A stretch of DNA of 64,000 nt from JBLZUR01 sp048565625. GTDB taxonomy: Bacteria > Pseudomonadota > Alphaproteobacteria > Sphingomonadales > Sphingomonadaceae. The notes under the pieces are model-generated. The model saw only the letters and a list, made by a program, of their open reading frames with translations. It was not told where the DNA came from and searched no databases. Numbering within the stretch: the first letter of the stretch is position 1; each line of letters starts with the position of its first letter. Made by a program: the position numbers and the translations under genes. Positions 8,375-17,016 of the stretch are shown here, piece after piece. The stretch is from assembly GCF_048565625.1 (NCBI RefSeq), contig NZ_JBLZUR010000002.1:1674001-1738000 (forward strand), in the 5' to 3' direction.

Positions 8375-9354
8375 TGGCGATCCACAATCGCTTCACCACG
8401 CTGCTGGGTATCGAGAAGCCGATCGTTCAGGGCGGGATGATGTGGGTCGGCCGGGCCGAGCTCGCTTCGGCGGTCTCGAACGCCGGCGGGCTCGGCATCC
8501 TCACCGCGCTGACCCAGCCGTCGCCCGACGATCTTCGACGCGAGATCGACCGCTGCCGATCGATGACCGACAAGCCGTTCGGCGTGAACCTCACCATTCT
8601 GCCATCGGTGACGCCGCCGCCTTATGCCGAGTACCGGCGGGCGATCATCGAGAGCGGAGTGAAGATCGTCGAGACCGCAGGTCACAAGCCTCAGGAACAT
8701 GTCGACGACCTCAAGGCTAACGGGATCATCGTGCTGCACAAGTGCACCGCGGTCCGCCATGCGGTTTCCGCCGAACGGATGGGCGTGGACGTCATCTCCA
8801 TCGACGGGTTCGAATGCGCCGGGCATCCTGGCGAAGACGACATCCCAGGGCTGGTGCTGATCCCGGCCACCGCGGACAAGGTGAAGATCCCGATCATCGC
8901 CAGCGGCGGCTTCGGCGATGGCAGGGGTCTGGCTGCGGCGCTCGCGCTCGGCGCGGAGGGCATCAACATGGGCACGCGCTTTTGCGCGACGCAGGAAGCG
9001 CCCATCCATGATGCGGTGAAGCAGTTCATCGTCTCCAATGACGAACGCGCGACCAACCTGATCTTCCGCCGCTTCCACAATACGGGGCGGGTCGCGAGGA
9101 ACAGCGTGTCGGATCGTGTCGTGGAGATCTCCAGCCGGCCCGACGCCGTCTTCGAAGACATCCGGCCGCTCGTCGGCGGCGCTCTCGGTCGCAAGGCCTT
9201 GGAGACGGGTGACCTTGATGCCGGCCTGATCTGGGCCGGGCAGATCCAGGGGCTGATCCACGACGTTCCGACGTGCAAGGACCTGCTGGATCGCATCATG
9301 GCGGAAGCCGAAAAGGTGATCGTCGGTCGGCTCAATGCCATGATCGCGGCATGA
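8374..9354 (+). CDS. Nitronate monooxygenase family flavoprotein
   Basis: A 326-residue TIM-barrel FMN protein of the nitronate monooxygenase (2-nitropropane dioxygenase) family. Features are the N-terminal KPIVQGGMMWVGRAELASAV, HKCTAVRHA, IDGFECAGHPGED, and the phosphate-binding IIASGGFGDGRGLAAALALGAEGINMG. The start overlaps the thiolase stop (TGATG); a GTG one codon upstream is also possible. Members in lipid-catabolic operons often lack a proven nitronate substrate and may instead be acyl-CoA-linked oxidoreductases; embedding in a beta-oxidation operon supports that reading, without showing which reaction it catalyses. Confidence 0.9.
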   Translation: MAIHNRFTTLLGIEKPIVQGGMMWVGRAELASAVSNAGGLGILTALTQPSPDDLRREIDRCRSMTDKPFGVNLTILPSVTPPPYAEYRRAIIESGVKIVETAGHKPQEHVDDLKANGIIVLHKCTAVRHAVSAERMGVDVISIDGFECAGHPGEDDIPGLVLIPATADKVKIPIIASGGFGDGRGLAAALALGAEGINMGTRFCATQEAPIHDAVKQFIVSNDERATNLIFRRFHNTGRVARNSVSDRVVEISSRPDAVFEDIRPLVGGALGRKALETGDLDAGLIWAGQIQGLIHDVPTCKDLLDRIMAEAEKVIVGRLNAMIAA

Positions 9355-9370
9355 GGAAGTACGACTGAGC

Positions 9371-10147
9371 ATGAGCTACGCGTTCATCGAAGTGGCCCGT
9401 GAGGGAGCGCTAACCACTGTCACCATCAATCGGCCGGCAGCGCACAATGCTCTGCACACCGCAGCGCAGATCGAGCTCGGTCGAGCGTTCGACGACTTTG
9501 CCGGCGACGACTCCCAATGGGTTGCGATCATCACCGGCGCCGGTGAGAAGGCGTTCTGCGCGGGGCACGACCTGCGGGCGGAACCGATCATAACGCCCGC
9601 CAAGGCCGATCCGCCGGGCTTCGGAGGGCTGGCGTCGCGCTTCGATCTGGCCAAGCCGGTCATTGCCGCAGTCAACGGGGTGGCGATGGGAGGGGGCTTC
9701 GAAATCGTGCTTTCCTGCGATTTGGCGGTCGCGTCGAGCAATGCGGTCTTCGCACTGCCCGAACCGCGTGTCGGGCTGGCGGCGCTCGCCGGGGGCATTC
9801 AGCGCTTGCCGAGGATGGTGGGCCTGAAGCGGGCGATGGATCTGCTGTTGACCGGCCGCCGCGTCAGCGCGGCGGAGGCCTTCAGCCTGGGCCTCGTCAA
9901 CGAGGTGGTCGACTCCGACGTGCTTGGTGCAGCGAAGCGGCTTGCGGCACGAATCCTCGAGTGCAGTCCCATGTCGCTAAGGGCAACGAAGGAGGCCGTC
10001 CTGCGCGATCTCGCCAGGCCCGTCGAGGAAGCGATGCTCGCGCAATGGAGCTATCCAGCGATGAAGGCGATGCTTGCCTCGGACGATGCAGCGGAGGGGC
10101 CGCGCGCATTTAGCGAGAAGCGGACGCCGCAGTGGAAGGGGCGCTAG
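9371..10147 (+). CDS. Enoyl-CoA hydratase (crotonase family)
   Basis: A second crotonase-fold protein, 258 residues. It shows VTINRPAAHNALH, FCAGHDLRAE, VNGVAMGGGFEIVLSCDLAVA and FALPEPRVGLAALAGGIQRLPR, the last containing the Glu expected of a hydratase, unlike the Asp-type paralogue at 6423. Sequence style is close to the crotonobetainyl-CoA hydratase/carnitinyl-CoA dehydratase branch. It likely performs the hydration step (trans-2-enoyl-CoA to 3-hydroxyacyl-CoA). Starts 16 bp after the flavoprotein gene in the same operon. Confidence 0.92.
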   Translation: MSYAFIEVAREGALTTVTINRPAAHNALHTAAQIELGRAFDDFAGDDSQWVAIITGAGEKAFCAGHDLRAEPIITPAKADPPGFGGLASRFDLAKPVIAAVNGVAMGGGFEIVLSCDLAVASSNAVFALPEPRVGLAALAGGIQRLPRMVGLKRAMDLLLTGRRVSAAEAFSLGLVNEVVDSDVLGAAKRLAARILECSPMSLRATKEAVLRDLARPVEEAMLAQWSYPAMKAMLASDDAAEGPRAFSEKRTPQWKGR

Positions 10148-10207
10148 GCACATGCCCATCCGATCGTGGCTCGGCCATGCCCCCGGAGGTCATGTCGGGC
10201 CGATGCC

Positions 10208-11305
10208 ATGCCTGTAGCTACATCCGGACCGCTCTCGGGCCTTCGTGTGATCGAGTTCGTCAGCATAGGACCGGGGCCGCATTGCGCCATGCTTCTGGCA
10301 GACCTCGGCGCCGATGTGCTGCGAATCGATCGTCCGGGCGGCAACGGATGGCCTAATCCCATCGTGGATCGCGGTCGAGCGGTGGCGCCGACCGACATTC
10401 GATCCGAGGCGGGACGCCTTTTCTGCCTGGATGCGGCAGCGCATGCCGATGTCCTTATCGAGGGCTTCCGACCTGGAGTGATGGAGCGGCTGGGCCTCGG
10501 ACCTGAGGTGGTGATGAACCGGAACGAGCGCCTGGTTTACGGCCGGATGACCGGTTGGGGCCAGACCGGGCCGTGGGCGCGGACTGCTGGCCATGACATA
10601 AACTACATCGCGCTAACCGGCGCACTGGCGGCGATCGGCAAGCCTGGAGAGCCGGCCACCATACCGCTCAACCTGATCGGCGATTTCGGCGGTGGATCGA
10701 TGTTCCTCGCGTTCGGGATCGTTGCCGCGCTTTGGGAACGTGAGCGATCCGGCCGCGGGCAGGTCGTCGATGCGGCCATCGTCGACGGCGTTGCTTCATT
10801 GATGACGATGTTCGCCGGGCTAATTCCTTCGGGACAAATTTCCTTAAAGCGTGAGGAAAATGTCCTTGGCGGCGCCGCGCCATTTTACCGCAGCTACCTC
10901 TGCCGTGACGGGGCGGAGATGGCTGTCGGCCCGCTGGAGCCGAAATTCTTTTCCGAGTTGCTGTCGAAGCTTGGCCTTGAGGCGCATCAAGACGACCAAT
11001 TTCGTCCGGAACGTTGGGATGCGCTCGCCGCCAGTCTTCAGCGCGCCTTTCTCTCGCAGGATCAGGCGCACTGGTCAGCGCTGTTCGCCGGGTCAGATGC
11101 GTGCGTCGTGCCGGTGCTGCACCTCGTCGACGCACCGGCGCATCCGCACCATGCGGCGCGGAAGACGTTCGTGACCAAGGAGGGCCTGACCCAGGCAGCG
11201 CCGGCTCCGCGTTTCTCGCGAACACCAGGTACACTCCGCGACGGTGGCGACGCGCTGGCGATGATCGCCGCATGGAAACGTGCCGATGGAGAGCCGGTCG
11301 CTTGA
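10208..11305 (+). CDS. CaiB/BaiF family protein, probable alpha-methylacyl-CoA racemase
   Basis: A ~365-residue family III CoA-transferase-fold protein. N-terminal GLRVIEFVSIGPGPHCAMLLADLGADVLRIDRP is diagnostic. AGHDINYIALTGAL and LIGDFGGGSMFLAFGI hold the His/Asp pair that alpha-methylacyl-CoA racemase uses for proton abstraction, so racemase is favoured over CoA transfer. The ATG at 10208 gives the normal N-terminus; a GTG at 10166 would add 14 basic residues, and neither start has a well-spaced Shine-Dalgarno. A racemase is needed when 2-methyl-branched acyl-CoAs are degraded, because dehydrogenases accept only the S form; this bears on the operon's substrate. Confidence 0.88.
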   Translation: MPVATSGPLSGLRVIEFVSIGPGPHCAMLLADLGADVLRIDRPGGNGWPNPIVDRGRAVAPTDIRSEAGRLFCLDAAAHADVLIEGFRPGVMERLGLGPEVVMNRNERLVYGRMTGWGQTGPWARTAGHDINYIALTGALAAIGKPGEPATIPLNLIGDFGGGSMFLAFGIVAALWERERSGRGQVVDAAIVDGVASLMTMFAGLIPSGQISLKREENVLGGAAPFYRSYLCRDGAEMAVGPLEPKFFSELLSKLGLEAHQDDQFRPERWDALAASLQRAFLSQDQAHWSALFAGSDACVVPVLHLVDAPAHPHHAARKTFVTKEGLTQAAPAPRFSRTPGTLRDGGDALAMIAAWKRADGEPVA

Positions 11306-12198
11306 TCTCTCGATGCTGCTAATCGGCTTAAGCTGAACGCAAGACAGCCTCCGTTGACGCCCATGCCGCTGCGGGGAGAGGAGGACAGAGATCGGCAACC
11401 CGGTCGGACTTGCCCTCAGCGTCAGCGAGGCCGTGGGCCGCGGGCGTTCCGTTCGCGCCTTTGCTGGGACGTCTTGGATCGCGACACAAGAGATTTCAGC
11501 TCGGCATGCGCGTCGCCGCTATAGCCCGAAGGCTCGGTAGCGAGCCCGCCTATTACGACGTCTATCCAGCGGGGCTTACCGGTCTAGAAGAGGATCGAAG
11601 GCGCAGGACCGGTGAGGAGATGTATGCTCGTCTCGGCATCCCCTGGAGCGATCGCGCAGGCCGTCACCCCCGGTTCAGGTCATAGCTTCGGAGGATATGA
11701 ACGCTCGAAAAGAGAGGTAGTGAGCGAGGCGATCGGCGACTTTTCATCAGCGGCTCGACGCTTAGCGTTGGCCCGAGGTCGAAACCATTTTCGGTTGGTC
11801 CCAAAACCTGCATAGCGCGCCAACGAACGGCCGGTGACCACAAGTGCTCGCTCCAAAGCGGACCAGCCGGTTTCCACCAGTCACAGCACCGCCAGCGTCG
11901 CGAAGGTGGTACATTCAGGTGGTCCAAAGTTGCCCTTGACCAGTTTTCGCCCCTCGGCTTAAAAAACTGACAGTCAATAGTATTTTTAATAATCACCCCC
12001 TCCCGTAGGGGTCACCAGCTTGAGTTATCGGGCTTTTTCCTGCCTGATTTCTGCGGTTCTCACAAACCGTCCAAAAGTTTCACACGAGTGACTTTCTCGG
12101 CCGCGCTCTTGGCGATGGCCACGACGCGTGCGCTTGGCGTCTTGCCCGCCGGCCGCCGCCATGCCGAGCGCCGGTACCATCCGGCGCGCGCTCGCGCA
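11306..12198. other. Non-coding region, possible decayed mobile-element scar
   Basis: About 890 bp without a convincing gene between the catabolic operon and the minus-strand island. Short open frames on both strands show no family motif. Composition shifts to AT-rich near 11950-12080, unlike the neighbours, and a weak hairpin ACCCC-CTCCCGTA-GGGGT occurs around 11995-12013. On the minus strand, broken peptide-like stretches such as VAIAKSAAEKVTRVKLLDGL (just before 12070) read like gene remnants. I interpret it as an old insertion/deletion boundary, but I recognise no specific element. Confidence 0.4.
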
Positions 12199-15174
12199 TC
12201 AAACGGGGATCGGTACGCCGCCCTTGCCCTCCGCCATCGCGATCACGAACAGCCCGTTCACCGTCGCCGTGTCGGGATCGCCGTCCAGCCCGTCGGTCAC
12301 CGCCGCGCCCGGCGCTGCGGGGCGGGTCATCAGCGCCAGCAGCCGCAGGAAGGCCAGCATGGCGGGATGCATCTCGGCGTCGAACCACAGGATCAGCTTC
12401 TGATTGAGCCGCAGCCAGTGGCGCGCGGCCGATGCCAGTTCCTTCTCTGCGGCGGCATAGTCCTTCTCCGTCCACTCACCCGGCCGACTTTCGCCGTGCA
12501 CCGGGATGGCGTCGTAGATGCGCGCCATGATGCGCAGCAGCCGCACGAAGGCGCCGGCGCGCGGAATCAACTGTGCGAAGGCGGGCAGACGCTGACCTTC
12601 ACTCCGCGACGGCAGCAGGTCGATCTTCGAATTCCACAGCGCGACCATGTATGCGACCGGGTCCTTCGTGACGATGCTTATGGTGAAGATATCCTTCGCC
12701 GCACCGACATCGCGGTCGAATTGCTTCGGCGAGGACACGCCCGCCGCCAGCTGCGCCCGCACGGCGAGGCCGAAGATGGCGAGCAGCGCCGGGTTGTTGG
12801 GCGTGTTCAGTTCGCGGCCGATCGCGACCATCCGCTGCACTGCGGCGTCCGGCAGGATCATGCGCAGCGATATGCGCCCTTGGATGTCGGGATCGAGCGC
12901 GTTGGCGAGCTTCCACTGCTGGTAGAGCGCCTCCGCCGCCCTCGCGCGTGATCCGTCGATCAGCTTCTGCGCCTCCAGCCCCGCCAGCAGCTTCTTGACC
13001 TCCGACTGCTTCAACGCCTTGTCGTCATGGTCGAAGGCGACGCTGACCCGCATGGCCCGGCGGCTGCCCGGGCCACCCAGCTTGGCGAGCATGAGGTTCC
13101 AGCTGCTGACGAAACTGGCGGCCCGGCCCTCGTCGAAGCCCTCCACCTTGCGCAGGGCGCTCCCCTCCGCGGCGACGATCACCTCGCCCGCGCCGTTGGT
13201 GGTGATGGACGCCTTGCCCTTCACGATCGAGGCGATCGACAGTTCGACGCCCAGTATGACGATCTCAAACGCGAAGCCGCGTTCGCTCGACACAAGGCGC
13301 GACAGGCTGGACGTGGGGTCCAGCCGCACGCCCGCGGGGGCCAGCGACGGATCGGCGAGCATGCGCTGGAGGCCTTGCAGTCGGCCGGTCGCGAGGTCCT
13401 GCCACAGCCGCGCCGCCTCGGGGCCGGCGTCGCGGGCGAAGGTGCCGGCAAGCTCGTATTTCTGGCCCATGGTATCCGCCCCGGACCAGCCGAAGCGGGC
13501 TTGCAGCCTGGCGTTCGCCTCATCGCCGACCGTTTCGACCAGCTTCCGGGCGAATGCCTCGAACGTGGTGACGAGCGCGCGCACGCCGGCAAGGAGCGCG
13601 TCGGCCTCGCCCGCGGTCGCCTTGACCTTCACGCCGATGTCCTCGAGCTCTTTCGCCAGCGCCGACGATGCCTTGGGCGTGGCGACCAGTTCGGCCAACA
13701 AGGTCTCGAACCGTGCTTTGGCCTCCCCCAGCAGCGGCTGAATACGGGCGGTGAGCGCCTCCGGCAGGCCGGTCGCGGCGAGCGCCGGCACCTTCGCTAC
13801 CAGACCCTGCACCACCGTGCCGGTCCACGCAGAGACATCGGCGAGAATGCCACCGGCCTGCGTCGCGGCGAGATCGGCGATGCGCGTCTCTATGAGCGAG
13901 ATGAGCGCGCTCTCATCGCCTTCCCCTTCCCCGAGCGCCAGCGAGAGGTCCTTCACCAGCGCGTCGCGCAGGTCCTCCTGGCGGAAGATCGACTGCGCCG
14001 CCGCCTTCAGCAGGTCGCGCGCCTCGCTGGTGAGATAGGTGCCCGGGCTGAGGAAGGGCCTGATCCGCCCGATGATCGGCTTGGCGGCGCTGTCCGCCTT
14101 CAGCAGCAGGTCATGAGTGCGGCGGGCGAGCGGGGTGGCGTCGAGCATGAGGCCGACCCCGACGCCCCAGTTGCGCTCGCTCGCCTCGTCGCGGCTCAGC
14201 ACGAAGCGCGTGCCTTCCTCCACGCGGCGCAAGGTCAGCACCCAGCGCGCGTTCCTTCGAAACGACAGTTCGGCGGTCAGGCCGATCCGTCCCGATGCGA
14301 TACCGGGGATGTCGTAGTTCTGGCCGAGCACGATCCCGAGCCCCGCGTCGACCGCCCCGTCGCAGCCGAGGGTTACGCCCTCTAGCCCGGCCAGGTGCAT
14401 CGCATGGGTGATCCGGGTCAGGTCCAGCGGCCCAGGGATCGCCGCCAGGGATTCCAGCAGAACCTCCGCGAAGGGCTTTGCCATGTCGTCCGGGCGGAAG
14501 AACCATCCTGCCGACGCGCTGGCCGATGCGCCGGCATGCGCCGTCCCGCTGCCGACCTGACCGAAGGGCAGCGACAGCCCGGCCCTGGTGCGCACCTGCC
14601 CATTCGCACCGAGGCGGAGCAGACCGGGCACGACGCCATCGGTTTGGAACGGCCACGCGGCACCCGCCGCGCAGGACAGGCCGGCTTCGGCACCGATATC
14701 GAAGGTCAGCGCGGCCGATCCCACCGTCCTCACGGCATCGGCCTCCAGCTTCGGGATCTTCAGTTCGATCCGCCCGTCCGCGCCACCCGTGTCCAGACCG
14801 AACGTACCGAGTTCGCCCGCCGGCGTCTCGGCGGGAACGAAGTCCGACATCGGCCGGAGCAGCTTTGCCCAGGGGGATGCCGCGTCGGTCAGTTCGCCGG
14901 CGATCCGCGTCAGTCTCCCATGCAGGTCGCCGAGGTTCAGCGTGGCGAAGATCTCGGCCACCGCCGGATCGTCAATGGCACCCGCGAGATAGACCGCGAG
15001 ACGGACGGGGCTGTCGACGGGCGCGTCCGTGCCGCGCTTCCACACGGCGGTCGCAATCTCGCGCCAGTGCCTGGCAAGGGCGGCATAGGTCTCCAGCCGG
15101 GGGAGAATGGCGGTGAGATCCCCGGCCCCGCCGTCGAATCGTAGCCACTCGGGCAGCTGCACCGGCGAAGTCAT
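12199..15174 (-). CDS. Large protein of unknown function (991 aa)
   Basis: I do not recognise this protein. It starts at an ATG with a well-spaced GGAGG, 57 bp after the amidase/hydrolase gene, and is the last gene of a minus-strand operon. There is no signal peptide and no clear transmembrane helix. Residues ~130-340 are Gly/Ala-rich with alternating hydrophobic strands (e.g. GSAALTFDIGAEAGLSCAAG), suggesting a beta-rich fold. Residues ~380-560 are Ala/Leu/Glu-rich and helical, possibly coiled coil. Residues ~640-800 look alpha/beta (IVILGVELSIASIVKGKASI), followed by a helical C-terminal part. Codon use and GC content resemble the flanking genes. Context (murein hydrolase, membrane protein, phospholipase) suggests an envelope-related or toxin-like role, which is only inference. 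Confidence 0.85.
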   Translation of the reverse strand: MTSPVQLPEWLRFDGGAGDLTAILPRLETYAALARHWREIATAVWKRGTDAPVDSPVRLAVYLAGAIDDPAVAEIFATLNLGDLHGRLTRIAGELTDAASPWAKLLRPMSDFVPAETPAGELGTFGLDTGGADGRIELKIPKLEADAVRTVGSAALTFDIGAEAGLSCAAGAAWPFQTDGVVPGLLRLGANGQVRTRAGLSLPFGQVGSGTAHAGASASASAGWFFRPDDMAKPFAEVLLESLAAIPGPLDLTRITHAMHLAGLEGVTLGCDGAVDAGLGIVLGQNYDIPGIASGRIGLTAELSFRRNARWVLTLRRVEEGTRFVLSRDEASERNWGVGVGLMLDATPLARRTHDLLLKADSAAKPIIGRIRPFLSPGTYLTSEARDLLKAAAQSIFRQEDLRDALVKDLSLALGEGEGDESALISLIETRIADLAATQAGGILADVSAWTGTVVQGLVAKVPALAATGLPEALTARIQPLLGEAKARFETLLAELVATPKASSALAKELEDIGVKVKATAGEADALLAGVRALVTTFEAFARKLVETVGDEANARLQARFGWSGADTMGQKYELAGTFARDAGPEAARLWQDLATGRLQGLQRMLADPSLAPAGVRLDPTSSLSRLVSSERGFAFEIVILGVELSIASIVKGKASITTNGAGEVIVAAEGSALRKVEGFDEGRAASFVSSWNLMLAKLGGPGSRRAMRVSVAFDHDDKALKQSEVKKLLAGLEAQKLIDGSRARAAEALYQQWKLANALDPDIQGRISLRMILPDAAVQRMVAIGRELNTPNNPALLAIFGLAVRAQLAAGVSSPKQFDRDVGAAKDIFTISIVTKDPVAYMVALWNSKIDLLPSRSEGQRLPAFAQLIPRAGAFVRLLRIMARIYDAIPVHGESRPGEWTEKDYAAAEKELASAARHWLRLNQKLILWFDAEMHPAMLAFLRLLALMTRPAAPGAAVTDGLDGDPDTATVNGLFVIAMAEGKGGVPIPV

Positions 15175-15231
15175 CCACGTTCCTCCACGTGTTCGATCAA
15201 AGAGGTGAGAGCGATCGCCGCAGTGCCGCCT

Positions 15232-17001
15232 TCAGCTGTAGGAGCCGCGCTTTGCCGAGAGCTTGCCGGCGGCGACCAGATCGTAGAGACGCGCGGCGCG
15301 CTTGCCCGAATGGGTCATGCTGGTTGAGGCGCGCTCGTCGATATAATTGTCGATCAGCCGGTCCTCCTCGTCCTGGCCCCAGCGGGTCGCATCCCTGCCC
15401 ACCCGGCCCCCGTCGATCAGTTCGCCCAGCGCCTTCTTCAGGGTGGCGGGAACATGGCCCGGGCGGTTCACGTGCTGATCCAGCAACATGGCGATGCCGA
15501 GTTCGGAGGTCAGCCACGTCCCGACCGCATGGCCGTGGATCACCGTGTCGATGAAGCGGCGGATGCGACTGGCGCCATGGGCGATCTGAACGGCGCGCAC
15601 CGACGGGTGGTGGCCGGCGCGCCAGAAGCGATAGGCCCAGTCCTTCGATCGCAGCCTTTCCTTGGCGGCGGCCGTGACGAGGTCCGTCCCTTCGAGCGAG
15701 AGACGTCCCGTCATCGCCCCGTCGGCGGCGCGGGCGCCGAGCCCGTAGCGGCCGAAGCACTCGTCGAACGCCGCACTGTCCGTCCGCTGCAACCGCGCGA
15801 GCAGCGCGGCGAGTTCACCATCCTCGCCATTCTGGCCGGCGGTCCACTGCATGACGCCGAACGACAGGAAGCAGTCGTCATAGGTGTTGACGGCCTCAAG
15901 CTTGCCCTCGTTGCCCATCACCGCGACAAGCGCGCGCAGCATCGACGGGGAGACGCCCGCCCCTGCCTGCGGATTGGCGGCGACGAACCGATCGACCCCC
16001 GTTTCGCCATTGGCCATCTGGCCGGATCGGACCACGATCGCGAAGGGACGGCCGTCGGGCGAGAGTACGCGCTTTCCTTCGACGCGGACCTTGTGCACCG
16101 CGTCGTCCGCGACCGGCAGCGTGGATGGACCGGGGGCGACCTGGGCCGGCGCCGGCTGCGGCGCGGCCGGTGCGGCCGGTGCAGCGACCGGGCTCCCCGC
16201 CGTCGTGACGGCCAGGCCGATCTTGCCCTGCGGGTCGATCTTCGCCCAGGTGGCGGGACCGGCGATCCCATCATCGACGAGGTTGTTGTGCCGCTGCCAC
16301 GCCCGCAGCCGCGCCTCGGTGACCGGGCCGAAGAAGCCGGTGGGCGGATCGATGCCGAGCCGCTGCTGCAGCGTCGATACCGCAGGCCCGCGCGCGTCCC
16401 GCCTCAACGTGGGCCGGGCCTGGGTGTCCACGGCGGGGATCAGCGGCTTGGCGGGCACGCCGCTCTGCATCAGCGCCTTCACGCTTTCGCGGAATGGCGC
16501 CATCTCCCATATGGGATCGGGCTTGCGGCCCTTGGGCAGAGCATATTCGCGATGGCCGCACACCATCATGTGGCTGGCCCCGATGTGCTGGAGAATGGCG
16601 GCGACGCCAAGCCGCAGCGCCTCCATCTGCACGTCCGGCCAGGGATCGTCCGCCTTCCCGCTATTTTCCGCCTCGATGCCGATGAAGCTGCTGTTGCCGG
16701 TTCGTATCCCCTGCCAGACCCCCTCGCCGGCGTGGTTGGCCCGGCCTGCGGCGAGGATGTAGAAGGTGCCGTCCCGGCCGAGCCCGAGCTGTGCGAGCGG
16801 GCCGTTGAGGTCGGGCCGGCCACGGACCAGCAGGTCCAGCGACGGCATGTTCCCGGTGCGCGCGCCGGCGGTGTGGTGGATCATGACGCCACGAACCCGC
16901 CCCATCTCCGCGCGGCCACGGGAACGCCAGTCGCGATATTCTGCGGTGCCGAGCCCGGCGCGATTGAGGACGGCGGGCAGCCAGGTGAGTGAGTAGACCA
17001 T
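15232..17001 (-). CDS. N-acetylmuramoyl-L-alanine amidase / peptidoglycan-binding / putative glycan hydrolase fusion
   Basis: A 589-residue multidomain murein hydrolase. Residues ~35-175 are an Amidase_2/PGRP domain: VMIHHTAG (His42/43), IGIEAEN (Glu110) and CGHREYALPKGRKPDP (His150, Asp162) supply the expected zinc and catalytic residues. Residues ~198-255 form a peptidoglycan-binding domain (VSTLQQRLGIDPPTGFFGP, PATWAKI). A Pro/Ala linker (~265-290) leads to a C-terminal domain (~295-589) with GNEGKLEAVNTYDDCFLSFG, like a lysozyme/chitosanase-type active-site region with acidic residues. It would cut the stem peptide from the glycan and perhaps the glycan itself. There is no signal peptide, so its route to murein is unexplained. 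GGGGAG precedes the ATG; 15 bp separate it from the upstream membrane protein gene. Confidence 0.87.
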   Translation of the reverse strand: MVYSLTWLPAVLNRAGLGTAEYRDWRSRGRAEMGRVRGVMIHHTAGARTGNMPSLDLLVRGRPDLNGPLAQLGLGRDGTFYILAAGRANHAGEGVWQGIRTGNSSFIGIEAENSGKADDPWPDVQMEALRLGVAAILQHIGASHMMVCGHREYALPKGRKPDPIWEMAPFRESVKALMQSGVPAKPLIPAVDTQARPTLRRDARGPAVSTLQQRLGIDPPTGFFGPVTEARLRAWQRHNNLVDDGIAGPATWAKIDPQGKIGLAVTTAGSPVAAPAAPAAPQPAPAQVAPGPSTLPVADDAVHKVRVEGKRVLSPDGRPFAIVVRSGQMANGETGVDRFVAANPQAGAGVSPSMLRALVAVMGNEGKLEAVNTYDDCFLSFGVMQWTAGQNGEDGELAALLARLQRTDSAAFDECFGRYGLGARAADGAMTGRLSLEGTDLVTAAAKERLRSKDWAYRFWRAGHHPSVRAVQIAHGASRIRRFIDTVIHGHAVGTWLTSELGIAMLLDQHVNRPGHVPATLKKALGELIDGGRVGRDATRWGQDEEDRLIDNYIDERASTSMTHSGKRAARLYDLVAAGKLSAKRGSYS

Positions 17002-17016
17002 TGTCGCTCCCCTGCT

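Noticed and set aside
11410..11685. Possible small plus-strand gene after the racemase
   Set aside because: No motif, no ribosome-binding site; treated as part of the non-coding scar.
11664..11996. 110-codon minus-strand frame (Trp/Arg-rich) resembling a mobile-element remnant
   Set aside because: Looked like a decayed insertion-sequence piece, but no transposase motif or terminal repeats could be shown.
13027..14385. 452-codon plus-strand frame opposite the 991-aa gene
   Set aside because: Arg/Gly-rich translation, no ribosome-binding site, antisense shadow.
15454..16992. 512-codon plus-strand frame opposite the amidase fusion
   Set aside because: No family motif; composition typical of an antisense frame, while the minus strand encodes clear amidase motifs.
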